NCBI RefSeq assembly: GCF_963678635.1
Contig: NC_087067.1
Location: 5,558,647 to 5,622,646, forward strand
Direction of reading: 5' to 3'
Length of the DNA stretch: 64,000 nt
From: Symsagittifera roscoffensis
Taxonomy: Eukaryota; Xenacoelomorpha; Acoela; Convolutidae
This document shows, in pieces, positions 41,921-54,622 of this stretch. The first letter of the stretch is position 1, and each line of letters starts with the position of its first letter. A model generated the notes under the pieces. That model had not been told where the DNA came from. It worked only from the letters and a program-made list of their open reading frames with translations, and ran no database searches. A program made the position numbers and the translations under genes.

Positions 41921-43847
41921 TTTCTCATCGAAAGTCGGAACAATAACGAATATGAAAACAATTTTTGAACAACAGCTAAACTTTTGAACAACAGCAAATA
42001 AGACCGGCTATGATTTAAAAAATTTCAACTCCTCGTCTGATCTTGAACTGAAAAAAAATATACTAACAGTTTCATTGTTCGTTGATTGAAAGCTATTCAA
42101 ACATCTCTGGAAAAACAAAACGTAATGTATTATTTATCAGCAGGATCGTTATATTGAAAGTTGTTTGAAACTTTTCTTACATTTGGAATCAAACTCAAAA
42201 TGCAAATACAAACAACTATGGACAACAGTTTTTGAAAAAATTACGGATCAACTTAACATCCTCCACCCTAAATGAACCAAGTTTTCAATTTTCTGCAGAA
42301 CATTTTGTGAATTCTAGCGTGAACAACTCTAAACCAGTTTTTCTTGAAAATTTTGATTCGTTCGTATCACGATTAAAAGCTTCAGTTTCTTGTATCACTC
42401 GTCTCATTCCAAAGATTATTTGTGGTAGTAATTTTGCGTGGAAAACAAAAAAAATTGAAAAAAACTAATGTACCCAAATACAAAGTTTCTCCCATTTTTC
42501 AAATGGTCGGAACAACGAAATCAACAGCAGCTCAACGTGCAAAACAAGAAAAACTAAGTTAAGAACGTTAAGATCCCTTAATGGGCAATCTACGAACTGC
42601 TTTTTCGCTGTTCTCCCAAGCTATCATTATTTAAATATTAACAATTTCAAAACTTTTGTACAATTTATTCCCTTCTTGAAAAGGGCTTTATTTCTTATTT
42701 TTATGTTGAAGGAGTTTTTTTTCACTTCTCTGCGAAGGATAATGGGCTTGTTGACTTTTTTGAAGACTCGAAGGTTTCGGTGTTTGCTTATTGATCAAGA
42801 ACTGATTCTGCTCGCATTTCCTTATACCATTAGATTTTGGACGAGTGCTGATCAATTTATGTGGAAAATAGTTTTCGATAAGGACATTTTCGCCATTTGA
42901 TTCTAAATAACAAATTTTATGGACATCCAAATAAAAAAAACAGTTGCTGAAAGCAGTTTTGGAAAAAATAAAATTACGATAAAGAAAGCGAATGTCAAGG
43001 CTGTGCATCAAAAACGGCTAAAACTATTTTAGAAGTTCAATATTTTGCCCGCTTTCCAGATATTTGGAGCAGAAGGAATTAAAATAGAAATTTTGTAGCA
43101 TTTGTGGCTGGATAAAGTTAGCACCACAACGTTTTGGCCCTCTTCCATGTCTATATTTGGTGTTTTTCTTTCAGAATAATGAAACTACAGCAAAAATTAC
43201 TCAAGCTATTAGTTATGTCACAATATACGAACTCTTAAGCCCTTTTATGCTTCGAGAATAGTAAAACTCACAGCTAAGTCGCCGATGGGCTTGACGTGCT
43301 ATGCGCTTGACTGCGGTCTCCAAAAACTCTTGATAAAAAATGTACGTTCTTCTGTTGGTAATTGCTTGTACCGCTACTTTTTTTTATAAGTATATGTTTT
43401 TAGACTGATCAATTTCACCTTATTTGAGCAATATAAGTGTCCCAATCCATGTTTCTGGAAAAGATGCACATTTTGGCCGTGAAAATGGTTTACAAAGAAA
43501 CAGAATCCTTAATTTGGCCATTGCCAAATTCGATAAGGGCCGAGCTAGAACTCAGTTCTTAGCTGCTATTTCATTCTAAGTATCAGACATTCTTTCGTTT
43601 ATTGTCCATTTTTTCATGTTTTGTAACAACATTTTTCACTCACGGAAATTTTAGAACTCTTAATCAAATTCAAGCTTGCTTTTGTCTGTTCAATGTTTTT
43701 TGAATTTGGAAGGTCAATGAGGTCATTAATGTACCTGTTAAAGCAATCGATTTCACAAATTAATTGTCTAGCTCGTCTAATTTTTGAGCAGACACAATAA
43801 TCATTTTCTGGCAGTGAAGTTTCTGAGAGGTTGAACTGAAATATCTA
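41921..43847. other. Intergenic, upstream of the LDLa gene
   Basis: Short ORFs at 42232-42468 and 42676-42900 on the plus strand have no recognised motif. No repeat or RNA gene is evident. The promoter and 5' untranslated region of the LDLa gene presumably lie in its right part, but no core element is distinctive. Confidence 0.4.
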
Positions 43848-46800
43848 ATGCGAGTAAGATCTGGATTTGGACGTCTGGAAACAATGTGCATGCGCGAGAT
43901 TGTTCTGAGCATCAGCTTAGTGATCCTAATTACGAGCAGTAAGTTCCAGTTTTGATAAATACTATGTTTTTTGACCTGCGTTTGCAGTTTTATGAAAACA
44001 ATACGCAGATCTTTTATTTTACGGAAATAAAAATCTTCGGGAAATAAATTGATGAATCAAAACCTGTTTTAGGCGACGCTTCTAGAAAGTGTTCGAGTAA
44101 TCAGTTCCAGTGCAAGAGCGGAGAATGCATTCCTCTAAGATTCGAGTGTGACAAGATTGTGGATTGTCAGGATGAATCTGACGAAAGCGGGTGTCCGATT
44201 GAACCACCGCAGATCTGCTTGGAGCTTCAATGCAATGATGGTAAGTTGTTTCCCAATTCCAGTTTTCCCAATTCCAGTCACTGGAAACTGGAAACTAGCA
44301 AGATTTTGAGGGAGAAAGTTGAAGTCAGCCCCCAAAACTTAAAAGGTCCACTAGTAATAGACTAAGATATCAAGGATTCCTATGTTATCCAATTGTATTA
44401 TAGGATCTTGCATTCCTGGAAAGAAATGTGACGGCATCTATCAATGCCCTGATGGATCTGACGAGATGAATTGTCCAACCGAACCATGCAAGGGATTCGA
44501 GTGTCACTCTGATGGCAAATGTATCCCACATTCTCGAGTATGTAATGCATTCAGTGACTGTTTCGATAACTCAGATGAGCAGGGATGTCCGGAGCCCTCT
44601 TGTAACAGAAATGAGTTCACGTGCAATGATGGAAAATGTATCGATTTGACCTCAGTATGCAATGGATTCAGGGAGTGCAAAAATGGCGAAGACGAGGGCG
44701 AGTTCTGCAGCGTCGACCCAGATGTTGTCGTTTTGAGTTGCCGGCGTGGGCAGTTCAATTGTGGAGATGGAACTTGTATTCCGATCGACAAAGTCTGCGA
44801 TTTTGTGTAAGTTAATGGGAGACCTTAAGGAGACCTTAAATGCTGTTTACTAGTATCCAAATCTAGGTTCATACTGAAATTTTGGTTTGAAATTTCAATT
44901 TTGGATTGTGCCTAGTCATTCTAATCGGAATAGTTTCATACTGAAATTTTATTTTGTGCCGTTCATCCTATAAGAGTCTGTTTCATAGAAACAAAGAAAA
45001 AAAACTTTTTGTAACTCCCTTTATACTTCGACGATTGAATGACGGTTAATTCGATGTGGGTTTTAGTCCCGACTGTAAGCGAGGAGAGGACGAAGGCGAC
45101 TTCTGTCCAATCAATCCGCCTTTGAGACGCCCCCAAGACTGCCACTTGACAGACTTCCACTGCAACGACGGAACATGTCTACCAGCCTCATGCATCTGCG
45201 ACGGGAACCCACAATGTCACGGGGGTGAAGACGAAGGACGGTTCTGCTTGGCGCCTGAACCGGAGATAATCCCGAGGGGCAACTGCTCAAGGAACCAATT
45301 TACATGCACAGATGGTGTTTGCCTGTCAATGGATCTGGTTTGCAACGCTAAATGGAACTGCAAAAACGGAGAGGATGAGGGCGATTTTTGCCCGGAACCT
45401 TTGCCCCCTCTTCCAAACCCAAGATGCTTCAACGATGAGTTCACATGCACTGATGGAAAATGTGTACCATTCTCTTGTGTCTGTGACGGTGAGTGGAACT
45501 GTTTATACGGCGAAGACGAAGCTAAATTCTGCATCAAGGATAAACCAGAACCCCCGAAGACCTGCGACACCGATGAGTTCATGTGTGCAAATGGCAAATG
45601 TATCCCGCTCTCGAGCCTGTGCGATGGCAAGAACAATTGTGAAAATGGCGAAGATGAAGGCGACTTCTGCCCAACCCCTCCGCCCGTGAGGCCACCCCCG
45701 ATTTGTGGACCTAACGAGTTCCGATGTGCCGATGCTAAATGTATCCAGGTGGCTTTAGTATGCAATGGAAAAGCCGATTGTATTTATGCCGAGGACGAGG
45801 GAGAGTATTGTGCCACGAAGCCCCCTCCCCCAGCTCCGAAACCGAAGTGTGGAGCCAACGAGTTCATCTGCCAGGACGGATCTTGCATCTCGCTTCGACT
45901 GGTGTGTGACGGCGTTAAAGACTGCAGAAACGGCGAAGACGAGGGACAATTTTGCCCAACTCCACCTCCCATCCCAGAACCCCCTAGTTGCAGTGTTAAT
46001 GAGTTCTTGTGCGTGTCTGACGGAAGTTGTATCCCTCAAACTTGGCTGTGTGATGGAAAATGGAATTGCAAAAAGGGAGAGGACGAGGCTGAGTTCTGTC
46101 GACCTCCTCCAGCTCCTGAAGCTCCCTTGCCTTGCAATGAGTACCAGTTCACTTGCTCCGATGGAACTTGCATCCAACAGGTCTTCGTTTGTGACGGAAG
46201 GTGGCATTGCGCTCTGGGTGAGGACGAAGGACCCTACTGTCCGACTGCTCCGACCCCCTACCCTGCCCCGATTTGTGACAAGAATCACTTTCTGTGCAGT
46301 GACGGAACTTGCATCCCGAACATCCACGTATGCAACGGAAGATGGGATTGTGTCCATGGTGATGACGAAGATGAGTTCTGCGAGCCCCACCCTACCGTGG
46401 AACCTCCCAGTAAGTGAAGGCGAAGCTGTATAAATGCCTGCAAATCAGCGCAGTCAATCAATTCAGATGTCTTTTCATGTTTTTTAGAGCCCCGTTGCAA
46501 AGTAGATGAGTTCACTTGTATCGATGGCAGCTGCATCCCCCACTTGAAAGTGTGCAATGGGAAGAAGAACTGTGCTGAGGGTGAGGATGAGGGGGAGTTC
46601 TGTCCCACTTACGCCCCTCCCCTGCCTGGACTTCTGTGTGACAATGACCACTTCATGTGTGCTGATGGAACCTGCATCAAAGTGGCGTTCGTTTGTGATG
46701 GCATGTGGCACTGCGATAGCGGTATGACTCCTGAAACTTCAAAGAAACTTATTACTTCAGAAGCTAGTTTGATTTCCAAAGCGTGCAATTTATCGAAGAA

Positions 46801-48525
46801 AAACGAGTTTTAATCAGGAAAGATAGAGTCCCTTAACAATATAATAAAGGATGACCAAGTCTAGCACCGCACGCATCTTTTTCAATAAGTTCTCGCACGC
46901 ATCTTTTTCAATAAGTTCTCGCACGCATCTTTTTCAATAAGTTCTATAAATTATTTAAATGATTTGTACTCGATAATAAGTTCTATAAATTATTTAAATG
47001 ATTTGTACTCGATTGTTTTGAACTATCAAACTTTTGTAGGCGAAGATGAAGGTGATTTCTGTGAACCGATCCCAGAACCTCCGACTCCAGATCAGAGCTG
47101 CAAACTGTACGAATTCAAGTGTGCCGATGGAAAATGTATCTCGCATGACAAAGTGTGCAACGGACGAGACGACTGCCGAAACGGGGATGACGAGGCCGAC
47201 TTCTGTCCGACTGCTCCGCCGAAACCCGAGGGACCGAAGTGCGGAAGAAACGAGTTCATGTGCGACAACGGAGAGTGCATCAATTACCGATTCGTCTGCG
47301 ACGGAGTCTGGAATTGCCGAAAGGGAGAGGACGAGGCCAAATTCTGCCTCCCCCACAAAACACCTCCAGTGCCCGAATGTGAAATGGACGAGTTCATGTG
47401 CTCCGATGGGTTGTGTGTGAAGTTGCACAAGTTGTGTGACGAGTTCTACGACTGTGCGGACGGGGCTGACGAAGGAAGATTCTGCACTGTAATTGACCAG
47501 TGCAAGGGATTCATGTGCAGAGACGACTCAAGATGTCTGAGGTATTTTCTAATCACTTCGTATTGAGAAAGTTCTGAGAGGTTAAAAACTGAAATAATAC
47601 TCAAGGGTTATACCTCAGTATATATTCACTTTTTTGGGGTTTTAACACTAAATATAACTACAATTGGGATTTAAATCAAGTGAAACCAAGTTTTTAGCAG
47701 TAATTTGAAATGTTTAAACCCCCGGCTTTAAGTTTTTAGCAGTAATTTGAAATGTTTAAACCCCCGGCTTTAAAAGGACATAAGTTTTCATTTTGAGGTG
47801 GAACCAAGTGTGTGATGGTCACAAACAGTGTTTCGATGGAAGCGACGAGAAGAATTGTGACTTGAGGCCTTCGATTGACATGACCTGTCCCAAGAATCAG
47901 TTCCAGTGCTCGCAAACCCGGGAATGCGTTGACATCAAGTGAGGCTATTAGAGAACGTTTGAAAAACCATTTTTTCATTTTCCCCTCAACCTTCTATATT
48001 TAGCTTAGAAACCTTATCATTTTAACGTTATCACAGATGCAACGAAACTTCAAATGGTGAACAAACTAACAATTGTGAACAGTTTTTTTACTTCATGCGT
48101 AGCATCACGCGTTAAGCCATAACACGTAAAGCAACTAAAAAGTACAATTGGAAAAGAGCCAAAAAGTTTTAATTACGCGTTGGCAATAATCGGGATAAAA
48201 AAACTAACTCATGATAATTAAGAAATTAAAGAAAAATTCCAAATTGAAATACTGATTGAATTTCAGCTTGTAAAAGTTGTGCCAAAAATGAATAGTGATT
48301 GTGAATTTCAGCTCTTGCTGCAATGGAGTGAGTGACTGTGGCGACAAGACAGACGAACTGGTCTGCAACCGAACTCTGATTGTACCCAACAACCCTTGCC
48401 GAGTGGGGGAGTATTTCTGTGTGGACCAGTCGCGCTGTCTGCCCACCAACTGTCTGTGTGACCACGTGAAGGACTGTCCAGATGGATCGGATGAGATCCG
48501 ACAGGTGTGCGAGAACGCCATGTGA
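43848..48525 (+). CDS. Secreted protein of 22 LDL-receptor class A repeats, 8 exons
   Basis: Exons inferred from GT-AG sites and phase: 43848-43938, 44073-44240, 44404-44806, 45067-46409, 46488-46721, 47040-47541, 47798-47938 and 48312-48525, giving 1,031 codons. In-frame ATGs at 43848, 43884 and 43890 are possible starts; those near 43884 place a signal peptide ([16 protein letters not shown]) at the N-terminus. LDLa modules bind Ca2+ and protein or lipid ligands. Repeats 1-3 and 20-22 end in the canonical SDE type (DGSDE). Repeats 4-19 instead have a GEDE-G-x-F-C type ending with one more residue before the last Cys, joined by Pro-rich linkers. Exon 4 alone encodes about nine repeats, and most introns fall inside repeats. 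No EGF, YWTD, Ig or membrane segment is seen. The final TGA at 48523-48525 overlaps a GTGAGC donor (48522), so the gene may continue downstream. Confidence 0.85.
46868..47010. repeat. Short tandem repeats in intron 5 of the LDLa gene
   Basis: The 26-bp unit cgcacgcatctttttcaata occurs three times (about 46868-46945). A 40-bp unit starting ataagttctataaattattt follows twice (about 46936-47014). Both lie entirely in the intron. Confidence 0.85.
47688..47772. repeat. 43-bp tandem pair in intron 6 of the LDLa gene
   Basis: The segment aagtttttagcagtaatttg through cccccggcttta is repeated back to back, identical in both copies, shortly before the acceptor at 47797. Confidence 0.85.
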
Positions 48526-51500
48526 GCAGGAGCTCAAAATAACTGAACTGAAACTCACAAAACAGACTTGCCAGTATATTATTAAATAAATACAATAAGT
48601 TGATTATCAATTGTATTGGTAAACATAATTTATTGTTTATTTTAACAACTTTTTCAAAATCTGAACTAAGTAGGCCCAGAATTATTCCGGAAACAAAGCC
48701 TTGCAAAAGGACGTTCGAACGTTAGTCCAATCAGCGAGTTCAGTGAACATCTCCAGTTAAATCAAACTGTCAAAAAATTCGTAAAATTCTCTATTTTAAA
48801 AAATTCGCTATTTTAAACCCGCCGAATATGTTGCCATCTTATTTTCTGGAAAGAAACTCACAGTAAAGTTCAGGAGAATCCAGGTGAGTTCAGGAGAATT
48901 CAACACCGAATCGTTCCTCTGACCAGCGTTTTTTTAGTTTTTTGATTATGACGAATTCCGCCTAAAGGTAACACTTAATAACTACTCCAACTGTGTGTGT
49001 GCAGGATATTTCGGAAAAAAGTTCTGTCCATGGTCAGTGGGATTCCCAAGGGCTTCACTTTGCTGTAAAATACTGTCCAATGGTGGTCAAAATTGGTATG
49101 CTAACTAATGAAAGCGTGATAAGTCTTCATGAACATTGCGGTATCACAACCAGTTATCCTATACAAAGGTACCCCACTCAACAATGACCTAGCAGACAGA
49201 ATAGCCCAGGACCATGCAAATCAAAACAAACCATCTCAAGATTCGAGAAAAGTAAATATCGCAATATGTTAATCAAAAAAGTTACCCTCGTGGACAAAAT
49301 TAACCGCAAAATAAGCGTTTTGTACCATTAACTGAGTTTAGTTCCCTAAGCTTAGCGCGATATTTACTTCAAAGCTCAGAAAAACTTTAACAAGTACAGA
49401 CATTTCCTGTGCAGACATTTTTCAAATTGCGTCAACATGTAGAACGAGCCAAGTTGAGTCAAATTTTTACACTGATTATTTCAGCTTGCTTCCTAAAAAA
49501 TATTCTGAATAATGAATAATTTTTTTTACCGTTAATTCAAAAAAGAGTTCACTCCGATGCTGAGGTAATCTGACAAAAAAAAATCTGGCATTTTCAGATC
49601 TTGATTGAAATGGCTAGTCTTCGAAATCAAAATTAATACACTCCTTAAAGGTAATTCTGACCATTTGATCTCGATCAATTTTGCAAAAGTTTGCGGTAAA
49701 TGTTGTTCAAAGTGAACACTGAAAAACAAGAGTTTTTGAGCTTTAAAAAGTAAAAGACTGATTTGGTGCCTAAGTTTGTCGACTAGTGTACCTATTTTTT
49801 AATAAACTAGTGAAAAATAAAGCGCAGCGTCAGTTTTTTTTATCTAAAATGTCTGCTTTATCTAAAAGCTTTTTTTTTGCATTTTCACGCGTTTCGAAAC
49901 CTTTTTCGGATTAAAAACTACTAAAAACACTCAGCGCAAATTTTTGAGGTTAATTAACGCTTCAAATATACAAAGTTTGGATGTTGGTCAACTGATATAC
50001 ATTATTGTTCCTCACTCACAAAGAAAAATACAGAATACTTGGGCTCGGTATCATTGTTTCTACTGCCACAAGGGTTTCAACTAGTTGCTAATGACAAAAA
50101 TTTTGCACCATCTGGAAGCACCACCATAGTGAAAAAAAATAATTAGTTTGTCCTTTTTTTAATAAATGAAGATTTGAAAAATATAAAATTAGCCAATTTT
50201 TATCGGGTATGCGGGTAATTACGGTGCGAGAGAAGTCGTTGCAAATTTAAGCAAATCAAGATACCTAGTCTCATTTTTGTTTTACTAGACGCTAAAGATA
50301 CTGATTAATACGTTCAGGTGGATGTACGATTTCCTCGAGTAGGGGGGCGAAATTTCAAAAACAGTTACGAAAATTTTGGCAATTTTTTTAGGGCCGACTA
50401 AAATGGTTTTCCAAGCGCTCCCAGAACACTAAAAAGACCTCAATTAGATCAAACATTTTGTCATAGAACTTTTTTTGAAAAATTTTGTCACAAAATATTA
50501 CCAATGGAGTTGCTTTGGATGGTGAGGGGGTCGAATTCTTGAGACAACTTTCCTAAATCCGCTCCTGCTTTCAAACCAGGAGCGCCATAAAACCATAATG
50601 TACCAGCTACTGACACGACAAGGGAGAAATTACGACAGAGAGGAATTGGGTCAAGGTCACTTTTTGAGGTACAGAACCCATCCATTAAAATTATTGAAAT
50701 GTTGTGTCAAGTTTGAATTGTGTTGATTTTTTTTCGAGTTGGCTCAGAAGTACAAAAGAATTTTGGGAATTTTTATATAAATGCAGAAACAACAAAAAAC
50801 ATCCATTTGATCACTCGTTTGGTAAAATTTTCTTAGCAATTTACTGCCTGATGAACTTACGATGTTCCACGAGTTCCAGTAAAACATGCTGCTTCAAATA
50901 AACTTCCCAATCAAAAATTAGAGTGAATCTGCCTGAAAGTCTAAATCTGAAGTCATCAAACTAATAGATCCCTTTTTACAAGCGAACATGCATCCAAACT
51001 AGAGCAACCACTTGCTGATCAAGTAGTACAAAATGCTTGATTTTCGAAGCTTGTTTTTATCTTGCTCCTAAACCGTTGAAAAAAACGTTAAACTAAGTTG
51101 CGAGAAAATTAGAAAAACAATAAAATTGTCGATTTCAAAAACCATGCAATCTTTGCTATTGGTATTTTTTGCGCTACTTCAACAGCAATCTTAAAAATGA
51201 CTCCAAGAAAGACTCTACTGGGTCGGTAACTTCAAGTTAACACTTTTTGGCAGCTTCAATCTAATTTTTGATAGAGAAATTTGTATGGAGCAGCATGTTT
51301 TACTGGCATTCGTGAAACACCGGTAACTCATCAGGCATTAAATTGCTTGCGTAGGTTTTAACAAACGAGTGATCAAATAACTAAAAATGAACATAAATTG
51401 TGTCTCCCAATTCAAAAAAAATTGACATAATTGATACTGAGAAAGTATGATAAACAAGAAAAATTTTGGATACTGGAATTTTTCATTTTGGAAAAAAATC

Positions 51501-51826
51501 TTTTTTTTTTACCACTTTCTTTTCCATTTCAAAACCAAACAAAAACACACGCACAAAAATATCTAACAAGTCAACTAGAATTCGACCATATTCCACTTTT
51601 GGCAGAAAAATTATTGTCAGTTTTGGTCTTGTTTATTAGTTTGACGCTTTTATGTAATTATTATCAATTTTCTTATAAAACCTGTATAAAATCTATATAC
51701 AATCTGTACCAAATTATGTACTTTAAAAACGATTTTGGTGACTATTTAATTGATTAAAAATGCAATCAATTGTAATCAATTCAATACTAAAAAAAATTTC
51801 TAATTTCTGAAATAAAACATCACTAT
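48526..51826. other. Intergenic, no gene seen
   Basis: After the LDLa stop there is a possible terminal exon near 49007 (gtgtgtgtgcag acceptor), with about 20 codons in phase before a stop; support is weak. ORFs at 50488-50685 and 51431-51757 have no motif. The remainder is AT-rich with no repeat boundary recognised. Confidence 0.4.
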
Positions 51827-52236
51827 TGAGTTAGGACCGATGTGGTTAACTCATAGAGAAATTTCGGATAGGGTACACCGTCTGCTCGTCACGCTATCTT
51901 ATTTTCGGCCGGATAGATTCGTGCAACTTCTTAGTCTAATACCGATCCTAATCTTACTCTTAAACTTACTAGTCTCAGGGTGTTTAACTAGTCTCTGCTA
52001 GGCTCAATAGATCTAGGGTATACTGGTTTGTTGCGGCTGCTGAAGTTCTCTCGGAGAGACAACTAATTTCTAAGTTAAATTCAAATCTCTCTGGTGCTGA
52101 AATTACAAGTAATTTCAGCACTTACAAATAAGTGGGTTGTTAGTTAGATGGATCATGATTGGTTAATATTAAATACTTTACAGTGGTAAAATATCTAATT
52201 TATCCAATCATAAAATATAGTTTAGATCAGGTTCCA
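51827..52236 (-). repeat. 3' LTR of the deleted copy (410 bp)
   Basis: Starts TGAGTTAGGACC and ends GGTTCCA. It is nearly identical to 54209-54618 and 10448-10857. Confidence 0.95.
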
Positions 52237-53837
52237 CGCATCCGGGTTTACAGAGTTTTTTAGAATTATCTTTCTGCAATTCAAAGGATGGATGATGAAC
52301 GTTGGTATTGGGCGAACATCGTATTCTTGTCCGGTTCCTCTTGTTAGAGAAGTTACAGGTCGCTGGATTTAGGGGCATCAATCGTTGTGTCTTCTTGTGA
52401 CAACGACTGTGTTTCCCAACGAAATCAATCTGTTTTCAAAATGGTTTGCTATGACGGGTTTTTCTGTATTATGTAGAGAACTTGTTTTGTGTTCAACCTC
52501 GTCTGGGAATGGCGTGGAGATTGTGCGTGGAGGGGATACCTTGTAACTCGGATCTGTACGTATACTTGAGCATCGAGGTGGTCATTGGTCTAGTTCAATG
52601 AAGTCCTTTTCTGCGAAGTCAAGTCGTACTCTAAATCTTTTGAGTTGTGATTGTGGACGGCATTTTGGTTGTGGTTGGCCATTCTTTTTCGAGTGTAGTG
52701 GGATCATTTTGTCTTTGGATGTTCGTCTTTGTTGTTGTATGCTGATCTATATACTGCAAAGTATGTTTTACATTTTATAAACTTTTTATTAGTTCAATGT
52801 TTTAATTATGATTTTGATTAGTTGTTTTCACAAAAGCTTTTTGTTTTAGTTCGGTTATTTTGAAGAGTTATTCACCCTTGAGTACCTCTTATTAAAAATA
52901 GGAGTGTGGTCACAAAGCGTGTTTGTAGCGCGGTGGGTTAGGCCGGCTATAGAGCATGCTCAGGACGTCCTCTCTGGTGGGTTAGGCCAGGAGAAGGAGT
53001 ATGATTTCGTGCGGTTTCTGTGAGAGGTCCTGTTATGTGATAACGTTTTATGTTGAGCTTATGGTGGTCTTTCTTATGTTCCGTTGGTTGTGTCCTTTTT
53101 TCAAAAATCAAATTGTCTTTGTTATGGGTTTGTCTTTCGACTTTTTTGTGTTTTATTATTTCTTTCTTAGACTTTATAATAGTCTTCAAAAGAATAAATT
53201 ATCCAGTTTTAAACTAATTTAATCCAGTTTGGGTACCGTTGGTTTTCTTTTCTTAGTCATGCTGTTATTTTGTGATTTGTGGTGTTTAGTCAGCTGCGTT
53301 GGTTAGTTTGGTTTAGTATATAATTCCTTTCCAACCGGGTTAAAGGAAAGTTTGAAACTTGTTATTGTATGTTAGAGTTGTTGAGTGTGAAAACTTGAAA
53401 CTAAAATTCATTATTTAAACAATTCTTCGTGGGCGAGCTGTGCGAGTTTGGATAAAATTTTTGTGCGAGTGAATGAAAATATCAAAAGGTTAGTACTGCA
53501 TTTTTACTTTATCAATTTACTACATAGAATTTTAATTTTACTGCTAGTTTTGGGGAAAAGTTAAGTTACAAATTTTCATTATTATGAAATTTACTGCTTT
53601 TTGGGAAAACAATTTATAAATTAAATTACTTCATTTGATATAAATTTTATCAAATTATTTTGTGGAGAATATTAATGAAGTTTAGAATAAATTTAATAAG
53701 TTTTTATTTTGTTTTTCTTGTTTTTTGTAGATGATCGTGGTATGAAGACTAAAAATCTAAAAGAAACATGAGTAAAGAATGGTTAGTATTTATTTTAAAT
53801 TTATTAGTGAAGAATATGTATAAATTTTACTTACATG

Positions 53838-54195
53838 TTAGTCGTCGGGGAAAAAACCGTGGGGGAAGATGTCGTGTATTATTTCTGAATTTGTTAGTAA
53901 CTTTGCTAGTATGCGAATGATGTTTTTAGTTTGAAGCAGTGGCCAAAGCAATTGAAGTGCTTTAATAGTTTTTAGTTCTTCAGTGCCAACTGCAAACTCA
54001 TAAGGTGTGTTTTGAATGAGGTTATATAATTTGTGATTGTATTTAGTATTGTGGATGGATTCTAATATTGGGATTTCTATAGGTTGGATAAATTCATGTG
54101 GGATAAGGAAGGGTCTGGATTCTTCTGCGTTAAAGGTCTTCGTGATGGGAAAAAATATATACATTTGTGTTATTGGGTCATAGTTGCGGAGGATG
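53838..54195 (-). pseudogene. Truncated end of the 331-codon ORF
   Basis: The 108 codons correspond to the C-terminal third of the ORF at 12404-13399 and end in the same IFPHGFFPDD. A few substitutions are present (for example FCPI to FFPI) with no stop or frameshift. The N-terminal two thirds were removed by the deletion whose breakpoint is at 54195/54196. Confidence 0.85.
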
Positions 54196-54208
54196 AGTTA
54201 GGACCAGA

Positions 54209-54618
54209 TGAGTTAGGACCGATGTGGTTAACTCATAGAGTAATTTCGGATAGGGTACACCGTCTGCTCGTCACGCTATCTTATTTTCGGCCGGATAGAT
54301 TCGTGCAACTTCTTAGTCTAATACCGATCCTAATCTTACTCTTAAACTTACTAGTCTCAGGGTGTTTAACTAGTCTCTGCTAGGCTCAATAGATCTAGGG
54401 TATACTGGTTTGTTGCGGCTGCTGAAGTTCTCTCGGAGAGACAACTAATTTCTAAGTTAAATTCAAATCTCTCTGGTGCTGAAATTACAAGTAATTTCAG
54501 CACTTACAAATAAGTGGGTTGTTAGTTAGATGGATCATGATTGGTTAATATTAAATACTTTACAGTGGTAAAATATCTAATTTATCCAATCATAAAATAT
54601 AGTTTAGATCAGGTTCCA
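54209..54618 (-). repeat. 5' LTR of the deleted copy (410 bp)
   Basis: It has the same termini as the other LTRs. Just inside it, reading on the minus strand, TGGTCCTAACTCATCC begins 2 nt after the LTR end, where a tRNA primer-binding site is expected. That sequence nearly repeats the LTR terminus (CGGTCCTAACTCA), so it may instead be a duplication made at the deletion junction. Confidence 0.93.
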
Positions 54619-54622
54619 CTAT

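Larger units (their letters stand above)
51827..54618 (-). mobile_element. Internally deleted copy of the large LTR element
   Basis: It has two 410-bp LTRs (51827-52236 and 54209-54618), each TG...CA, flanked by a short target duplication ctat (51823-51826 and 54619-54622; the preceding a extends it only if the terminal A is counted outside the LTR). The interior 52237-54195 matches 10858-12761 of the large element, namely the 3' non-coding region and the last third of the 331-codon ORF. Everything from there through gag is gone. The deletion joins directly to 13 bp next to the 5' LTR. LTR-to-LTR identity is very high, so insertion was recent. Confidence 0.93.

Noticed and set aside
45217-46433. 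Long ORFs in other frames over the LDLa exons
   Set aside because: Shadow frames created by the repeated GA-rich codons of the LDLa modules; the LDLa frame has intact Cys spacing and splice sites.
48993-49187. Possible last exon of the LDLa gene
   Set aside because: A gtgtgcag acceptor gives about 20 in-phase codons without Cys or any domain before a stop; support is too weak to include.
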